NCBI GenBank assembly: GCA_945878115.1
Contig: CAMDVD010000023.1
Span: 1-50,282, forward strand
Direction of reading: 5' to 3'
Length of the DNA: 50,282 bases
Source of the DNA: Chitinophaga pinensis
Lineage (GTDB): Bacteria; Bacteroidota; Bacteroidia; Chitinophagales; Chitinophagaceae
The notes under the pieces are model-generated. The model was not told where the DNA came from and ran no database searches. It worked only from the letters and a program-made list of their open reading frames with translations. A program made the position numbers and the translations under genes. Every line of letters starts with the position of its first letter. Position 1 is the stretch's first letter. Shown here in pieces: positions 24,501 to 32,632 of this stretch.

Positions 24501-25809
24501 CTGGTCTTGCAATGGATCAACTTATACAAACTCTGGAACATGGACTTGCACATCAATGAATGCAGCAGGTTGTGTACACACAGAAACATTAGACTTGACG
24601 ATCAATAACAGCACAGCAAATACAATAAATGTATCTGCTTGTGTATCTTATACATGGACTTGTAATGGTATGATGTATACAAATTCGGGTTCGTGGACTT
24701 GTACTTCAATCAATGCAGCAGGTTGCTTACATACAGAAACATTGAATTTGACTATTAATGCGTTACCTACGGTTACTGCATCAAATGTCAGCGCATGTCC
24801 TGGATCACCTGTTCCTTTAATGGGTAATCCAGCTGGTGGAACATTTAGTATTGCTAATCCTTATTTAGGTTCATCTACTACATATACATATACTTATACT
24901 GATGCTAATGGTTGCACTAATACAAGTTCTCCTGCATTGGTAACCGTGAATTTAGCAGTTCCTATTTATAACTTTGCTGTATCTCAAGTAACGGGAAGTA
25001 CTGTATTAGCTACTTGGACCGGAGCTCCTGGTGTAACATGGTATCAATTAAGATACAAACCAGTTTCCTCTAGCACTTGGTCTCCTAGCATTACGCAATT
25101 TGCACCAACCAATCAAAAATATGTGACTGGTTTGAATTCAAATACTACCTATGAAATCCAAATTAAAGGATTCTGCGGAACTAATACAACTGGTGGACCT
25201 TGGAGTACATCAGCAATCTTTACAACTGACCCTCCATGTAATACACCAACTGGCTTAACAGTAAGTAATATAACAAATACAAATGTTACATTAAGCTGGA
25301 ATCCTGCTGTAGGTGCTGCCTACTATGGTATTCGTTACAAGAGAACTTCAGCTTCTGTTTGGACAATGGGAACTAGTACACCAACAATGAAATTGTTGAC
25401 TGGTTTAACCCCAGGTGCTCAATATGAATTCCAAGTTCAAAGCTATTGCGGTACACCTACTCCTGGCCCTTATACTGCTTCAATCGTATGGACACAAGCA
25501 ACTACAATTCCACCAACAGCTGGAGGTAAAATTGTAGGAACTGAGGAGGAATTAATCAGTAATGTAAATATTTATCCTAATCCTACTTCTAACGTGTTGA
25601 ATATTGATTTAATGGTAACTGAATCTTCTAATACAATTATCAAAGTATTGGATATGAGTGGTCGATTAATTAAACAAACACAAGTGAAATCAGAGAAAGG
25701 ATTAAATCCGATTACAATTGATCTTAGTGAATTAGCTAGTGGAATTTACGCTTTACAAATTTTAGAAAATGAGAAAGTAACTCATATCAGTAAAGTGGAG
25801 AAGAAATAA
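21598..25809 (+). CDS. Giant T9SS surface protein with FN3 domains and 51-residue tandem repeats
   Basis: 1403 residues. Signal peptide up to about residue 38 (SVQVNAQ). Two fibronectin type III domains follow (about 39-215), then degenerate repeats of the form CDSYTWSCNG...TYTNSG...HTETLDLTIN, a beta-sandwich segment of about 230 residues (GDDQVSGAISIGFPFTF, WISTNGYITFSDPFGNSG, then SWSPAVSLS, PKD/SprB-like), then eight contiguous near-identical 51-residue repeats (about residues 650-1055), two more FN3 domains and a type A T9SS sorting domain (VNIYPNPTSNVLNIDL...LASGIYALQI). Each repeat holds conserved Cys (CDSY, SCN, TCTS, GCVH), so disulfides are likely. Probably an adhesin or gliding-type surface fibre. 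Single gene, followed by a terminator. Confidence 0.9.
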   Translation: MKNENSTFKLFTSVKSLLLKALLLFAIFNLGSVQVNAQCPTPTGLSNGLISATSATINWNNMAGAIYYKIRYRVQTPVGAWVNTTSTPNTKFIVGLTQNTAYEYQVKSVCNSIGNESSFSSTGTFTTGSQCIVPTNLAIVSSTATTITISWTGVGSWYSTRYRTTSPLGSWVYGSSVPTSKIFAGLTPNTSYEFQVASNCTSDPLQSPFSNSLIINTFCSSYSNTSSTISACDSYVWPFSGASYTNSGIYKDTNTTCQISTLNLTINNSSTSSSSATACDSYTWSCNGTTYTASGAYTCTSMNAAGCVHTETLDLTINASPVITSTSATPSSICAGQTSQLDVQSIGCSTGCTYNITSIPLAPTTPVGPTNPGPAGDDQVSGAISIGFPFTFHCNTYTQLWISTNGYITFSDPFGNSGCCSGQFIPNAMNPNNLIAIDWTDLATAGWGVHGAGNIDYYTLTSPNRMVIRYNNVGTFNSSGHLTGEIILYDNGSVEIHSSSITTAHPNQTQGLENDLGTIATVVSGRNSTSWTTSGDAYRFTPTSATSCTYSWSPAVSLSNASISNPIASLSASETYTVSVTSASGCTATSTVTVNVTPNTTNVTTTSSCDTYTWSVDGQTYTVSGSYNYVNPLTPCHTETLDLTINNSTAHTTYETACDSYTWSCNSATYTNSGTWTCTSLNAAGCVHTETLDLTINNSTAHTTYETACDSYTWSCNSATYTNSGTWTCTSLNAAGCVHTETLDLTINNSTAHTTYETACDSYTWSCNSATYTNSGTWTCTSMNAAGCVHTETLDLTINNSTAHTTFETACDMYTWSCNGMMYMNSGTWTCTSMNAAGCVHTETLDLTINNSTAHTTYETACDSYTWSCNSATYTNSGTWTCTSLNAAGCVHTETLDLTINNSTAHTTYETACDSYTWSCNSASYTNSGTWTCTSLNAAGCVHTETLDLTINNSTANTTSVTACDMYTWSCNGSTYTNSGTWTCTSMNAAGCVHTETLDLTINNSTANTINVSACVSYTWTCNGMMYTNSGSWTCTSINAAGCLHTETLNLTINALPTVTASNVSACPGSPVPLMGNPAGGTFSIANPYLGSSTTYTYTYTDANGCTNTSSPALVTVNLAVPIYNFAVSQVTGSTVLATWTGAPGVTWYQLRYKPVSSSTWSPSITQFAPTNQKYVTGLNSNTTYEIQIKGFCGTNTTGGPWSTSAIFTTDPPCNTPTGLTVSNITNTNVTLSWNPAVGAAYYGIRYKRTSASVWTMGTSTPTMKLLTGLTPGAQYEFQVQSYCGTPTPGPYTASIVWTQATTIPPTAGGKIVGTEEELISNVNIYPNPTSNVLNIDLMVTESSNTIIKVLDMSGRLIKQTQVKSEKGLNPITIDLSELASGIYALQILENEKVTHISKVEKK
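23541..24764 (+). repeat. Eight tandem 153-bp repeats inside the surface protein gene
   Basis: Units of 153 bp (51 codons) follow each other without gaps. Units 1, 2, 3 and 5 are almost identical in DNA as well as protein; unit 4 carries NGMMYMNSG and units 7 and 8 are more divergent (NGSTYTNSG; VSYTWTCNGMMY). DNA-level identity points to recent duplication or gene conversion and makes copy number unstable. Two or three degenerate units lie further upstream (near 22290, 22430 and 23430). Confidence 0.9.
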
Positions 25810-25827
25810 TTCTCTAGTCTTTAAAAT

Positions 25828-25859
25828 GAAAAACGCCTCTAGAAATAGGGGCGTTTTTT
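25828..25859 (+). terminator. Intrinsic terminator of the giant surface protein gene
   Basis: AAAAACGCCTC and GGGGCGTTTTTT form a GC-rich stem with one G-T pair and an 8-nt loop, followed by T residues, 19 bp after the stop codon. Confidence 0.85.
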
Positions 25860-26283
25860 ATTCATATTAATACTGTCAGAAGTGACTAAAACTTTTGTTC
25901 TTAGAACAATGAAGGAAATACATTGAGCTAAACTAAAAATGTAATGAAAGGAATAATCTTTAATACAGTGTATTGCGGCAACGATAGAACGGAAATCCTT
26001 TTTGCTTCCTTTGAAGCAAAAAGATTGGAGTGAAAGCGTGAGTGCCGCCCAAATAATTCTAAAAATAAATTTAGTTCTGCCATGAATAGTAGGAGTAAAT
26101 AGATATAATAAGTCAAGACTACTTTATGGTGGCAAGGCAATTTGAAATTCTACAACTTTTTATAGTCATAGCTTTTAAGAAAATGTAAATGGATAAACAA
26201 AGAGAATGCTTAGAATGTCTCTTATCCAATATTATCCTAGCATCTAGGCTATATCGGTTTTCTAAATTTTGATTAATAATAAA
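25860..26283. other. Intergenic region with one dispersed hairpin element
   Basis: No gene. Contains copy 2 of the dispersed hairpin at 25983-26036; a 70-codon minus frame across it is a by-product of the element. Nothing else recognised. Confidence 0.6.
25983..26036 (+). repeat. Dispersed hairpin element, copy 2
   Basis: GATAGAACGGAAATC, then a perfect 11-bp stem CTTTTTGCTTC (25998-26008) with GAAGCAAAAAG (26013-26023) and a 4-nt loop, then GATTGGAGTGAAAGC. Flanks match copy 1 at 15245-15296 while the stem sequence differs but remains paired. Confidence 0.65.
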
Positions 26284-26745
26284 TTAAATAGAAATTTTTA
26301 TTTCCATTGGCATAAACAAACTACTGTCTCCATTGTTTCGAATTACATCACGTACCATAGTGGATGAATAGGACGCGTATTTCGCAGAGCATGCAAGAAA
26401 TATAGTCTCAATTTGAGGGTTCAATAATTGGTTCATATCTGCAATTGCCTTTTCGTATTCAAAATCTCCGACGGTACGTAAACCTCTAATGATAAATTCA
26501 GCATTTACTTTTTCACAGAAATGAACAGTTAGTCCTTCATAAGGTTGGACTTCTAATTTAGGCTGATCCTTATATATATTTTGTATCCAATGAATTCTTT
26601 GCTCTAAAGGAAACATGGGTTGTTTATTTGCATTGATACCAATTCCTACAATGATTTTGTCAAACAAATCGAGTGAACGATCTATGATATCTGTATGACC
26701 TAATGTAATTGGATCAAAGGTTCCTGGAAAAATGGCGATACGCAT
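26284..26745 (-). CDS. coaD: Phosphopantetheine adenylyltransferase
   Basis: 153 residues, normal length. Nucleotidyltransferase motif GTFDPITLGHTDII at 8-21 (T/HxGH), IIRGLRTVGDFEYE near 89-102 and the C-terminal YSSTMVRD, all family hallmarks. It adenylates 4'-phosphopantetheine to dephospho-CoA in coenzyme A synthesis. Third in the run DUF3822-rsmD-coaD, 47 bp after rsmD. Confidence 0.96.
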   Translation of the reverse strand: MRIAIFPGTFDPITLGHTDIIDRSLDLFDKIIVGIGINANKQPMFPLEQRIHWIQNIYKDQPKLEVQPYEGLTVHFCEKVNAEFIIRGLRTVGDFEYEKAIADMNQLLNPQIETIFLACSAKYASYSSTMVRDVIRNNGDSSLFMPMEIKISI

Positions 26746-26792
26746 GTTATTTATAATTTAGAAAGTAAATCTACCTTATTTCGTCTATACTT

Positions 26793-27332
26793 TTAGGAAT
26801 TCACAAAAAAAGTGAATAGGGTAGTGCCATAATTTTTTACGCGATGGAAAAAAGGATGATTCGAGTAATCGTTTCTAGGCGTGTGTTCAAGTATAAACCA
26901 TCCTTCTTCTTGAAGCATTTTCTTTTCAAAAATTAAATCTGGAATGGAATCTATTGTATTCAATGCATACGGAGGTCCTGCAAAAATAAAATCATATGCT
27001 GTGTTACATTGTTGAATAAATTTGAACACATCCATTTTATATAATTTGGCATTTTCTATATGAAGTTCAGCAATATTTTTTTGGATGAATCGAAACATTT
27101 TTTCATCTTGTTCTATAATGGTTAAATCCGTACAACCTCTAGAAGCTAATTCGTAACTAATACAACCAGTGCCTCCAAATAAATCTAGCGTTTTTAATTC
27201 TGTAAAGTCCAAATTGTTTTGCAAAATATTGAATAGGCCTTCTTTTGCAATATCTGTTGTTGGTCTAGTGAACGGCATATTTGCAGGCGGATGAATTTTG
27301 CGACCACCATGCTTACCACTTATTATACGCAT
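26793..27332 (-). CDS. rsmD: RsmD-family 16S rRNA (guanine-N2) methyltransferase
   Basis: 179 residues. N-terminal MRIISGKHGGRKI, then TRPTTDIAKEGLFNIL and the SAM motif TLDLFGGTGCISYELASRG (48-66). The motif IV position reads FIFAGPPYAL (116-125) where most RsmD proteins have (D/N)PPY/F, so the usual acidic/amide residue is Gly here. RsmD methylates G966 of 16S rRNA. The start overlaps the DUF3822 gene by 10 bp. Confidence 0.9.
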   Translation of the reverse strand: MRIISGKHGGRKIHPPANMPFTRPTTDIAKEGLFNILQNNLDFTELKTLDLFGGTGCISYELASRGCTDLTIIEQDEKMFRFIQKNIAELHIENAKLYKMDVFKFIQQCNTAYDFIFAGPPYALNTIDSIPDLIFEKKMLQEEGWFILEHTPRNDYSNHPFFHRVKNYGTTLFTFFVNS

Positions 27333-28165
27333 GTAACTACAGAGAATAAAGTAAAAAAATAATGACTTGGATAAGAAAACAAATTATCTGGATAGTTTAG
27401 TGATTTAATCCGAGAAGCAGAACGAACGTGATGATAATGTTGCTGTAATTGACCTACCAGTTTTTCAGTTTGATTTGTTTCACCATGCACTTGAATACTC
27501 ATTTTCTCAACATCTATATTGAATTGTTTAATGGCATTGGCAATATGATATACAATATCAATATTATCCGTTTGTGAAATAGGTTGATTCAGCTGTAACT
27601 CTTCCTTTTTATATAAAGAAAGCGTGCAAGTATCATCTTTTAAAAAGATAAAAAATGTGAATAGATGTTCATGCAATATTTGTGACGGGTAACTTTGTAA
27701 AAGACATGCTGAAGCATCATAGAATTTTACATTTGATAATCGGCTGGATAAGAAATCAACAGTTGCTTTTTTGAGCGCGTAAACATTTGTCATGGAAGAA
27801 GAAATCTGTTGTGACAAAAGAATTTCTTCTGGTAGAATTTCATGCAAATTTGTAAAATAAGTTACTAAATGATCTTCACTAAAATAGGCATTTGGTACCA
27901 CCGTGAATTTAGTAGTATCAATAGCTATTTTAATTTTATTTGCTTCCTTAATTACATCATCATTTAGAATGTCATCAAAATCATATTTACCAATGACATT
28001 GTTCTGAAAATGAAAGTGCTTAATAGAATAGACCGTTGTGCCTTCAGCATCTGTTAGACAATAGCTTAAGAAATTTTTGCCCAACAAGATACAACAAGTA
28101 TTATTTAATTCATCTTTAATTAATGAACGGTTGGAAACAATAGAAAGTGATGAGGTAAAAGACAT
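27323..28165 (-). CDS. DUF3822 family protein
   Basis: 280 residues, soluble. It fits the Bacteroidota-only DUF3822 family: an ASKHA/actin-like pattern of two related halves, with ILGKNFLSYCLTD near 28 and TFFIFLKDDTCTLSLYKKEELQL near 170-192, always next to rsmD and coaD in this phylum. No biochemical role is known. Its end overlaps rsmD by 10 bp, so the two are coupled. Confidence 0.82.
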   Translation of the reverse strand: MSFTSSLSIVSNRSLIKDELNNTCCILLGKNFLSYCLTDAEGTTVYSIKHFHFQNNVIGKYDFDDILNDDVIKEANKIKIAIDTTKFTVVPNAYFSEDHLVTYFTNLHEILPEEILLSQQISSSMTNVYALKKATVDFLSSRLSNVKFYDASACLLQSYPSQILHEHLFTFFIFLKDDTCTLSLYKKEELQLNQPISQTDNIDIVYHIANAIKQFNIDVEKMSIQVHGETNQTEKLVGQLQQHYHHVRSASRIKSLNYPDNLFSYPSHYFFTLFSVVTCV

Positions 28166-28292
28166 ATTTTGTAAAGCACAATATTATAAAATATTTAGGG
28201 TAATACCATTGCTTTTGCATATTAATCTATTTTTGAACTGAACAAGGTGGCTATTCAATTGCGAATCGTGGACAATGAAAAATAAAGGATAA

Positions 28293-28335
28293 AAAAAAGG
28301 GCATTGCCAAATTATTTTGAGCAATACCCTTTTGA
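28293..28335 (-). terminator. Intrinsic terminator of the metalloprotease operon
   Basis: AAAAGGGCATTGC and GCAATACCCTTTT form a long stem with one mismatch and a 13-nt loop; on the minus strand it ends in a T8 run. It lies about 20 bp after the stop codon at 28355. Confidence 0.88.
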
Positions 28336-28354
28336 TGATGTATAGGAGGACTGT

Positions 28355-30598
28355 TTATTCTATACTCAATTTCTTGATAAATTGTTTGCCATTTGTTAAT
28401 TGGATTTTCATAAAATATACTCCTGAAGCAAAGTGAGCTATATCTATATTTTGATTGGCTTGAAGCTGTTTATTTGTATACACTACTGCCCCAAGGTCTG
28501 ATAATATTTCCAAAGAAATGCTAGATATATTGGATGGAAATTCTACATGTAATTTTTCTTTTGCAGGATTAGGAAAAATTTGAAAAGCATTTTCAGAAAT
28601 GTCAGAAATACCTACTGGTGCTTTTACCAATGTAATCCATTGGTCATTTAAATCAAAAAATACATTTCCATTTCCTTTTACTTTTATGCGAGCCCAAGTG
28701 GCTGCTACATCTGGAACTGAAATGGTTGCTGAGCCTGTATTCGGTACACTGGATGCTAATAGGTAAGGCCAAGTTTTGCCACTATCTATAGATAAATAAA
28801 TGTCAACACGATTACAACTTACTGGTGCTATATCCGTATTGGCTTTTGTCCATACAATGGATTGGGAAGAATATGCATTCCAAATTTGACCTGCAGTATT
28901 CTGGCTAGTAACTCTAAATAGTTCTGGTGTAGTACTTACAACAGTTAATTTTGTTGTATCAGTGCTCGTATAAAAACCACCATAACCAAGATGCAAATCT
29001 CTTAACGTACATCTGAAACGTAATGTTCGTGCGGTATCTGGAAGTCTTTCACCCAAATAGGATTCCACATTTTGTATTAATTTAATATAGGCAGGAAATG
29101 TTCTTGTTGGGGAAGTTGTTGGATTAAAAGAACGTAAAATAGGGGCGACTGTTGTGCCTGCATTCCAAGCACTACCGCTACCTCCTCTATCATATTCTTC
29201 CCAGCAATAAGTTAGTGGATCAGAATCAGCATCCGTTCCAGAAGCTGTAAGTTCAAAAGAAGTACGATAAGGTATTGTATAGGTTTTACTAATTGAGGCC
29301 AACACAGGTAAAGTATTGTTGGATGCAGTGTTTGTTGCACAAGCCATTACAGAAGTTCCGGTCATTTGTTCTAGACTTCGAATATGGTAATAATCATCAC
29401 TATGTTGTTGAATATCATCACTGCCACAAATACCAGCATAGCCCATGATGGTTGTTGCGCTGCCTATTTCAAAAGCACTAGTGCTACTTCTATTGCCATT
29501 GCACGAGCCAGTAACTGAATTAAAAGTATGACTGCCACCAAATTGATGTCCCATTTCATGGGCTACATAATCTATATCGTACGGGTCGCCAACAGGGCTG
29601 GAAGATCCAGTTACACCCTGAGCTTTGGAATTGCTATTGCATACGCATCCTAAAGAGGCTACTCCACCTCCGCCTGTGCTAAACACATGTCCATAATCAT
29701 AATTTGCTGAGCCAATTCTTGCAGTCAAAGTAGTTTGATTTTGACCAAGCATGGTACTTCCATTAGTATTTGTATAAGGGTCAGTACCAGCAGAAGAAAG
29801 AAAAATAAGTGTATCGTTGTTCGCCACTAAATTAGCATGCATGGCAAAGTCTTTTTCAAATACACCATTCACTCTATTCATACTGGTTACCATTGCACTT
29901 AAAACGGAAGCCTTTGTTGGGGTTGCGCCACCTACTGCATCACTGTATTCTATTGTACAGGCCAATGCAAGTCTATAAGCTCTTTTATTGGTACCATTGG
30001 TTTTGTATGAGTTAGTAGGTAAATCATTGTTCAATGGAATAGGTGTTTCTGTAGGCAATAAATTTTTATCTTCATCAACTTCACAACTCATGCGTTGTGC
30101 AAATGGTTTGTGAAAATCTTTTTTATAATAACAAATATACCAATCTGTATTTAAGTCGGTGTATGGATCGATTAAATAAGTTTCGTTGCCATTAAAAACC
30201 ATAGCATGAAATCCAAAAACGGTAAAATCAATTTTGGCTGTAATCCATGGATGTTCAATGCTTATAGCACTATAGGTTTTTATTTGTGGATATTTATCCG
30301 CTAATGGTTTCTCCATCATTGGTACTTCCATTATTCTAAAATTCATATTCGTTCCTGAAGGAGTTGGTAATGAAATCGTTGCATATAAACCTGATTCTTC
30401 TGTAGGTATTATAGATTGAAATAAAGTAAAGGTTTGTGTGTTTAACTTGGCTAAGAAATAAGCAGACGGAATTATTTTTTGATTTCCTTCTACATTGATA
30501 TTCGTTTTTGTGGCTGTAGTCCACAAATCAGAATAGGGAATAGCATGTGTTAAGATTGTAGCTAAAAAGCTACAAATAAGCAGTGTAATTTTTTTCAT
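28355..30598 (-). CDS. Secreted reprolysin-like zinc metalloprotease with T9SS sorting domain
   Basis: 747 residues. Signal peptide (MKKITLLICSFLATILTHA), a propeptide-like region, then a metzincin catalytic domain (about 205-420) with the zinc motif HEMGHQFGGSH near residue 345 and the downstream Met-turn-like TTIMGYAGICG. Beta-sandwich domains follow and a T9SS type A sorting domain closes the chain (FQIFPNPAKEKLHVEF...FASGVYFMKI). It belongs to the M12B-like family common in Bacteroidota. Exported by type IX secretion to degrade external protein. 24 bp after a small exported protein gene, one operon with it. Confidence 0.9.
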   Translation of the reverse strand: MKKITLLICSFLATILTHAIPYSDLWTTATKTNINVEGNQKIIPSAYFLAKLNTQTFTLFQSIIPTEESGLYATISLPTPSGTNMNFRIMEVPMMEKPLADKYPQIKTYSAISIEHPWITAKIDFTVFGFHAMVFNGNETYLIDPYTDLNTDWYICYYKKDFHKPFAQRMSCEVDEDKNLLPTETPIPLNNDLPTNSYKTNGTNKRAYRLALACTIEYSDAVGGATPTKASVLSAMVTSMNRVNGVFEKDFAMHANLVANNDTLIFLSSAGTDPYTNTNGSTMLGQNQTTLTARIGSANYDYGHVFSTGGGGVASLGCVCNSNSKAQGVTGSSSPVGDPYDIDYVAHEMGHQFGGSHTFNSVTGSCNGNRSSTSAFEIGSATTIMGYAGICGSDDIQQHSDDYYHIRSLEQMTGTSVMACATNTASNNTLPVLASISKTYTIPYRTSFELTASGTDADSDPLTYCWEEYDRGGSGSAWNAGTTVAPILRSFNPTTSPTRTFPAYIKLIQNVESYLGERLPDTARTLRFRCTLRDLHLGYGGFYTSTDTTKLTVVSTTPELFRVTSQNTAGQIWNAYSSQSIVWTKANTDIAPVSCNRVDIYLSIDSGKTWPYLLASSVPNTGSATISVPDVAATWARIKVKGNGNVFFDLNDQWITLVKAPVGISDISENAFQIFPNPAKEKLHVEFPSNISSISLEILSDLGAVVYTNKQLQANQNIDIAHFASGVYFMKIQLTNGKQFIKKLSIE

Positions 30599-30622
30599 TT
30601 TATAATTTTCTTATGGTTTTTT

Positions 30623-31240
30623 TTATCTGCGGCCTTCTATATTTTCTTTTTGAAAATTAGGATCGTCTTTTGTGTATGCTACGTAATAGGTATAGTTATG
30701 GAAGAGTAAAGAAGTTAGATAATATACTTTATTATTATAAGTAATCATGATCTTTGTTGATGTCTCGTCACAATCTATGCGAGCTACATTTAAATGATTT
30801 TTTTCTTCAAATGCCTTAAACGACATGAGTTCAGGATATTTTAATTGCAGTTCTTCATCCATGGTTTCTGTACGTTGAATAGTAAATTCTAGACACTGTA
30901 AAGTTTGATCTATCAGCGTTGGTAGAATTATTTTATTGTTTCCGCTATCAAATGGAATACTTTTTAGATAAGTTTTTAATAAAGTATCATTCGTCATTGC
31001 TAAACGATAATTGGCAGGATGAACAAATTTTGTTGGAAAAATAAATGAACGATCCAAAATTAATGACCAGCCAGGCATGGTTTCATTTCCTGTACATAAA
31101 GGCATTTTTTTATAACTAGGTTTGGGCGGAAGGGCTACAGGAGCTGCGACAATCTTTTTTGGTTTTGTTTTCTTTTTTGCTGCCTCTGTACTGTGAAATG
31201 AAAAAAGTACGGCAAGAATAAATAAGGTTGAAAATTTCAT
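30623..31240 (-). CDS. Exported hypothetical protein upstream of the metalloprotease
   Basis: 205 residues. Signal peptide (MKFSTLFILAVLFSFHSTEA) followed by a Lys/Pro-rich linker (KKKTKPKK, PVALPPKP) and a globular part with three Cys. No family recognised and no sorting tail, so probably periplasmic. Same operon as the metalloprotease; could be an inhibitor or a chaperone for it, which is speculation from position only. GTGAATTACTTTTACG just upstream may be its promoter. Confidence 0.7.
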   Translation of the reverse strand: MKFSTLFILAVLFSFHSTEAAKKKTKPKKIVAAPVALPPKPSYKKMPLCTGNETMPGWSLILDRSFIFPTKFVHPANYRLAMTNDTLLKTYLKSIPFDSGNNKIILPTLIDQTLQCLEFTIQRTETMDEELQLKYPELMSFKAFEEKNHLNVARIDCDETSTKIMITYNNKVYYLTSLLFHNYTYYVAYTKDDPNFQKENIEGRR

Positions 31241-31391
31241 AAGCGTAAAAGTAATTCACTTCATCGAGAAAAAAAATTTTGAAACCTAAATGAGATAAAC
31301 GTGACAAAAGATTCTTGTTATGTTATTATTTACTTTTTAATTTTTGAATGTTAGAACAAATTTGATTTTAAAATTGATATACATTCGCGAT

Positions 31392-32396
31392 ATGCTAAAT
31401 CTAATTTTTGTAAAAAAATCATTGACATTATTTCAGTCCGTTTTATTGGTCGTATTTGTATCCTTAGGAGTATTGATTTTTATGAATCGAGATTATTTTA
31501 ATTCTTCATCGCCAGCAGAAAAATTAAATGCAGAGAGTCCATTAGTCATACATCGAAATCAAACCTTTAAATATGCTAAACCTTTTGTGTTTTTTGATTT
31601 AGCAAATCCTTCGACACTATTATTGCCATTAAAAAATATTATTAGGGAATATATCAATCAGCAAAGTCAAAATGGAACTATTTTTCAAGCATCGATGTAT
31701 CTTAGGGATTTGGAAACCGGTGAATGGACTTCAGTGAATGAAGCTGAAAATTATCATCCAGGTAGTCTAATTAAAGTACCAATGCTCATTTACTATTTGA
31801 AAAAATCAGAATCAGATCCAACCATATTAGATAAAAAATTAAAAATGGGGGATGAATTCAGAGGGGTTCCTAACCAAACCTATACAGATAAAAGCATAGA
31901 AAAGAACAAAGAATATTCTGTAAGGGAGCTGTTGAAATATATGGTATCTTATTCCGATAACAATGCAACCTATCTATTGAATAATAATTGTAATGAGGAA
32001 GAGTTTAAAAAAGTATTTACAGATATGGGATTAGTTTTGAAGGATGTGCATGATACAAGCTATACAATATCCGTAAGAAATTATTCTATCTTTATACGTG
32101 TATTATATAATGCGACTTATTTGAATTCAAAAAATTCGGATTATGCTTTGTCTCTTTTATCGCAAAGTTCTTTTAATTTGGGCATGTCCAGCAAATTGCC
32201 CAAGGATGTTGGGATTGCACATAAATTCGGCGAAACGAAAATGGATGGTAAGCGTGAATTGCATGAATCAGGAATTATCTACTGTAATCATCGACCCTAT
32301 CAATTAACGATTATGACCAAGGGTTATAATCCGATGAAACTTGCAGGATTTATTAGCTCTGTTTCTGATACCATATTTCGATTCTTTTGTGTTTAA
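31392..32396 (+). CDS. Class A beta-lactamase-like serine hydrolase
   Basis: About 334 residues from the ATG at 31392 (a TTG at 31344 would add 16 residues). An N-terminal membrane anchor (SVLLVVFVSLGVLIFM) precedes a PF13354-like domain: Ser125-x-x-Lys128 in HPGSLIKVPMLIYYL, the SDN triad SYSDNNAT near 187-194, and HKFGET as counterpart of KTG. The lid and omega-loop Glu are not obvious, so beta-lactam hydrolysis is not assured; a cell-wall or unrelated esterase role is equally possible. Transcribed alone, divergent from the metalloprotease operon. Confidence 0.82.
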   Translation: MLNLIFVKKSLTLFQSVLLVVFVSLGVLIFMNRDYFNSSSPAEKLNAESPLVIHRNQTFKYAKPFVFFDLANPSTLLLPLKNIIREYINQQSQNGTIFQASMYLRDLETGEWTSVNEAENYHPGSLIKVPMLIYYLKKSESDPTILDKKLKMGDEFRGVPNQTYTDKSIEKNKEYSVRELLKYMVSYSDNNATYLLNNNCNEEEFKKVFTDMGLVLKDVHDTSYTISVRNYSIFIRVLYNATYLNSKNSDYALSLLSQSSFNLGMSSKLPKDVGIAHKFGETKMDGKRELHESGIIYCNHRPYQLTIMTKGYNPMKLAGFISSVSDTIFRFFCV

Positions 32397-32632
32397 ATTT
32401 ATAGTTGTTTTGAAAAAACGATTAACAAACTGCTTCGTTTATAGAAATGCATCGTTCAGAAATTCTAATAGAATTAGCCAGCTATTTTGTGAAAATAATT
32501 ATGTTTTCAATTTAAGGGCATCTCATTAAAAGCAATTTTCTTTTTTATTTTATGCTTTAAATGGTAAATCTCCATGTATTATTCTGCATACAATCAGAAG
32601 ATAAAATGTATTTTTATGGTTTAAATTATTCC

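Noticed and set aside
25928..26140. 70-codon minus-strand frame
   Set aside because: Centred on the dispersed hairpin element; likely non-coding.
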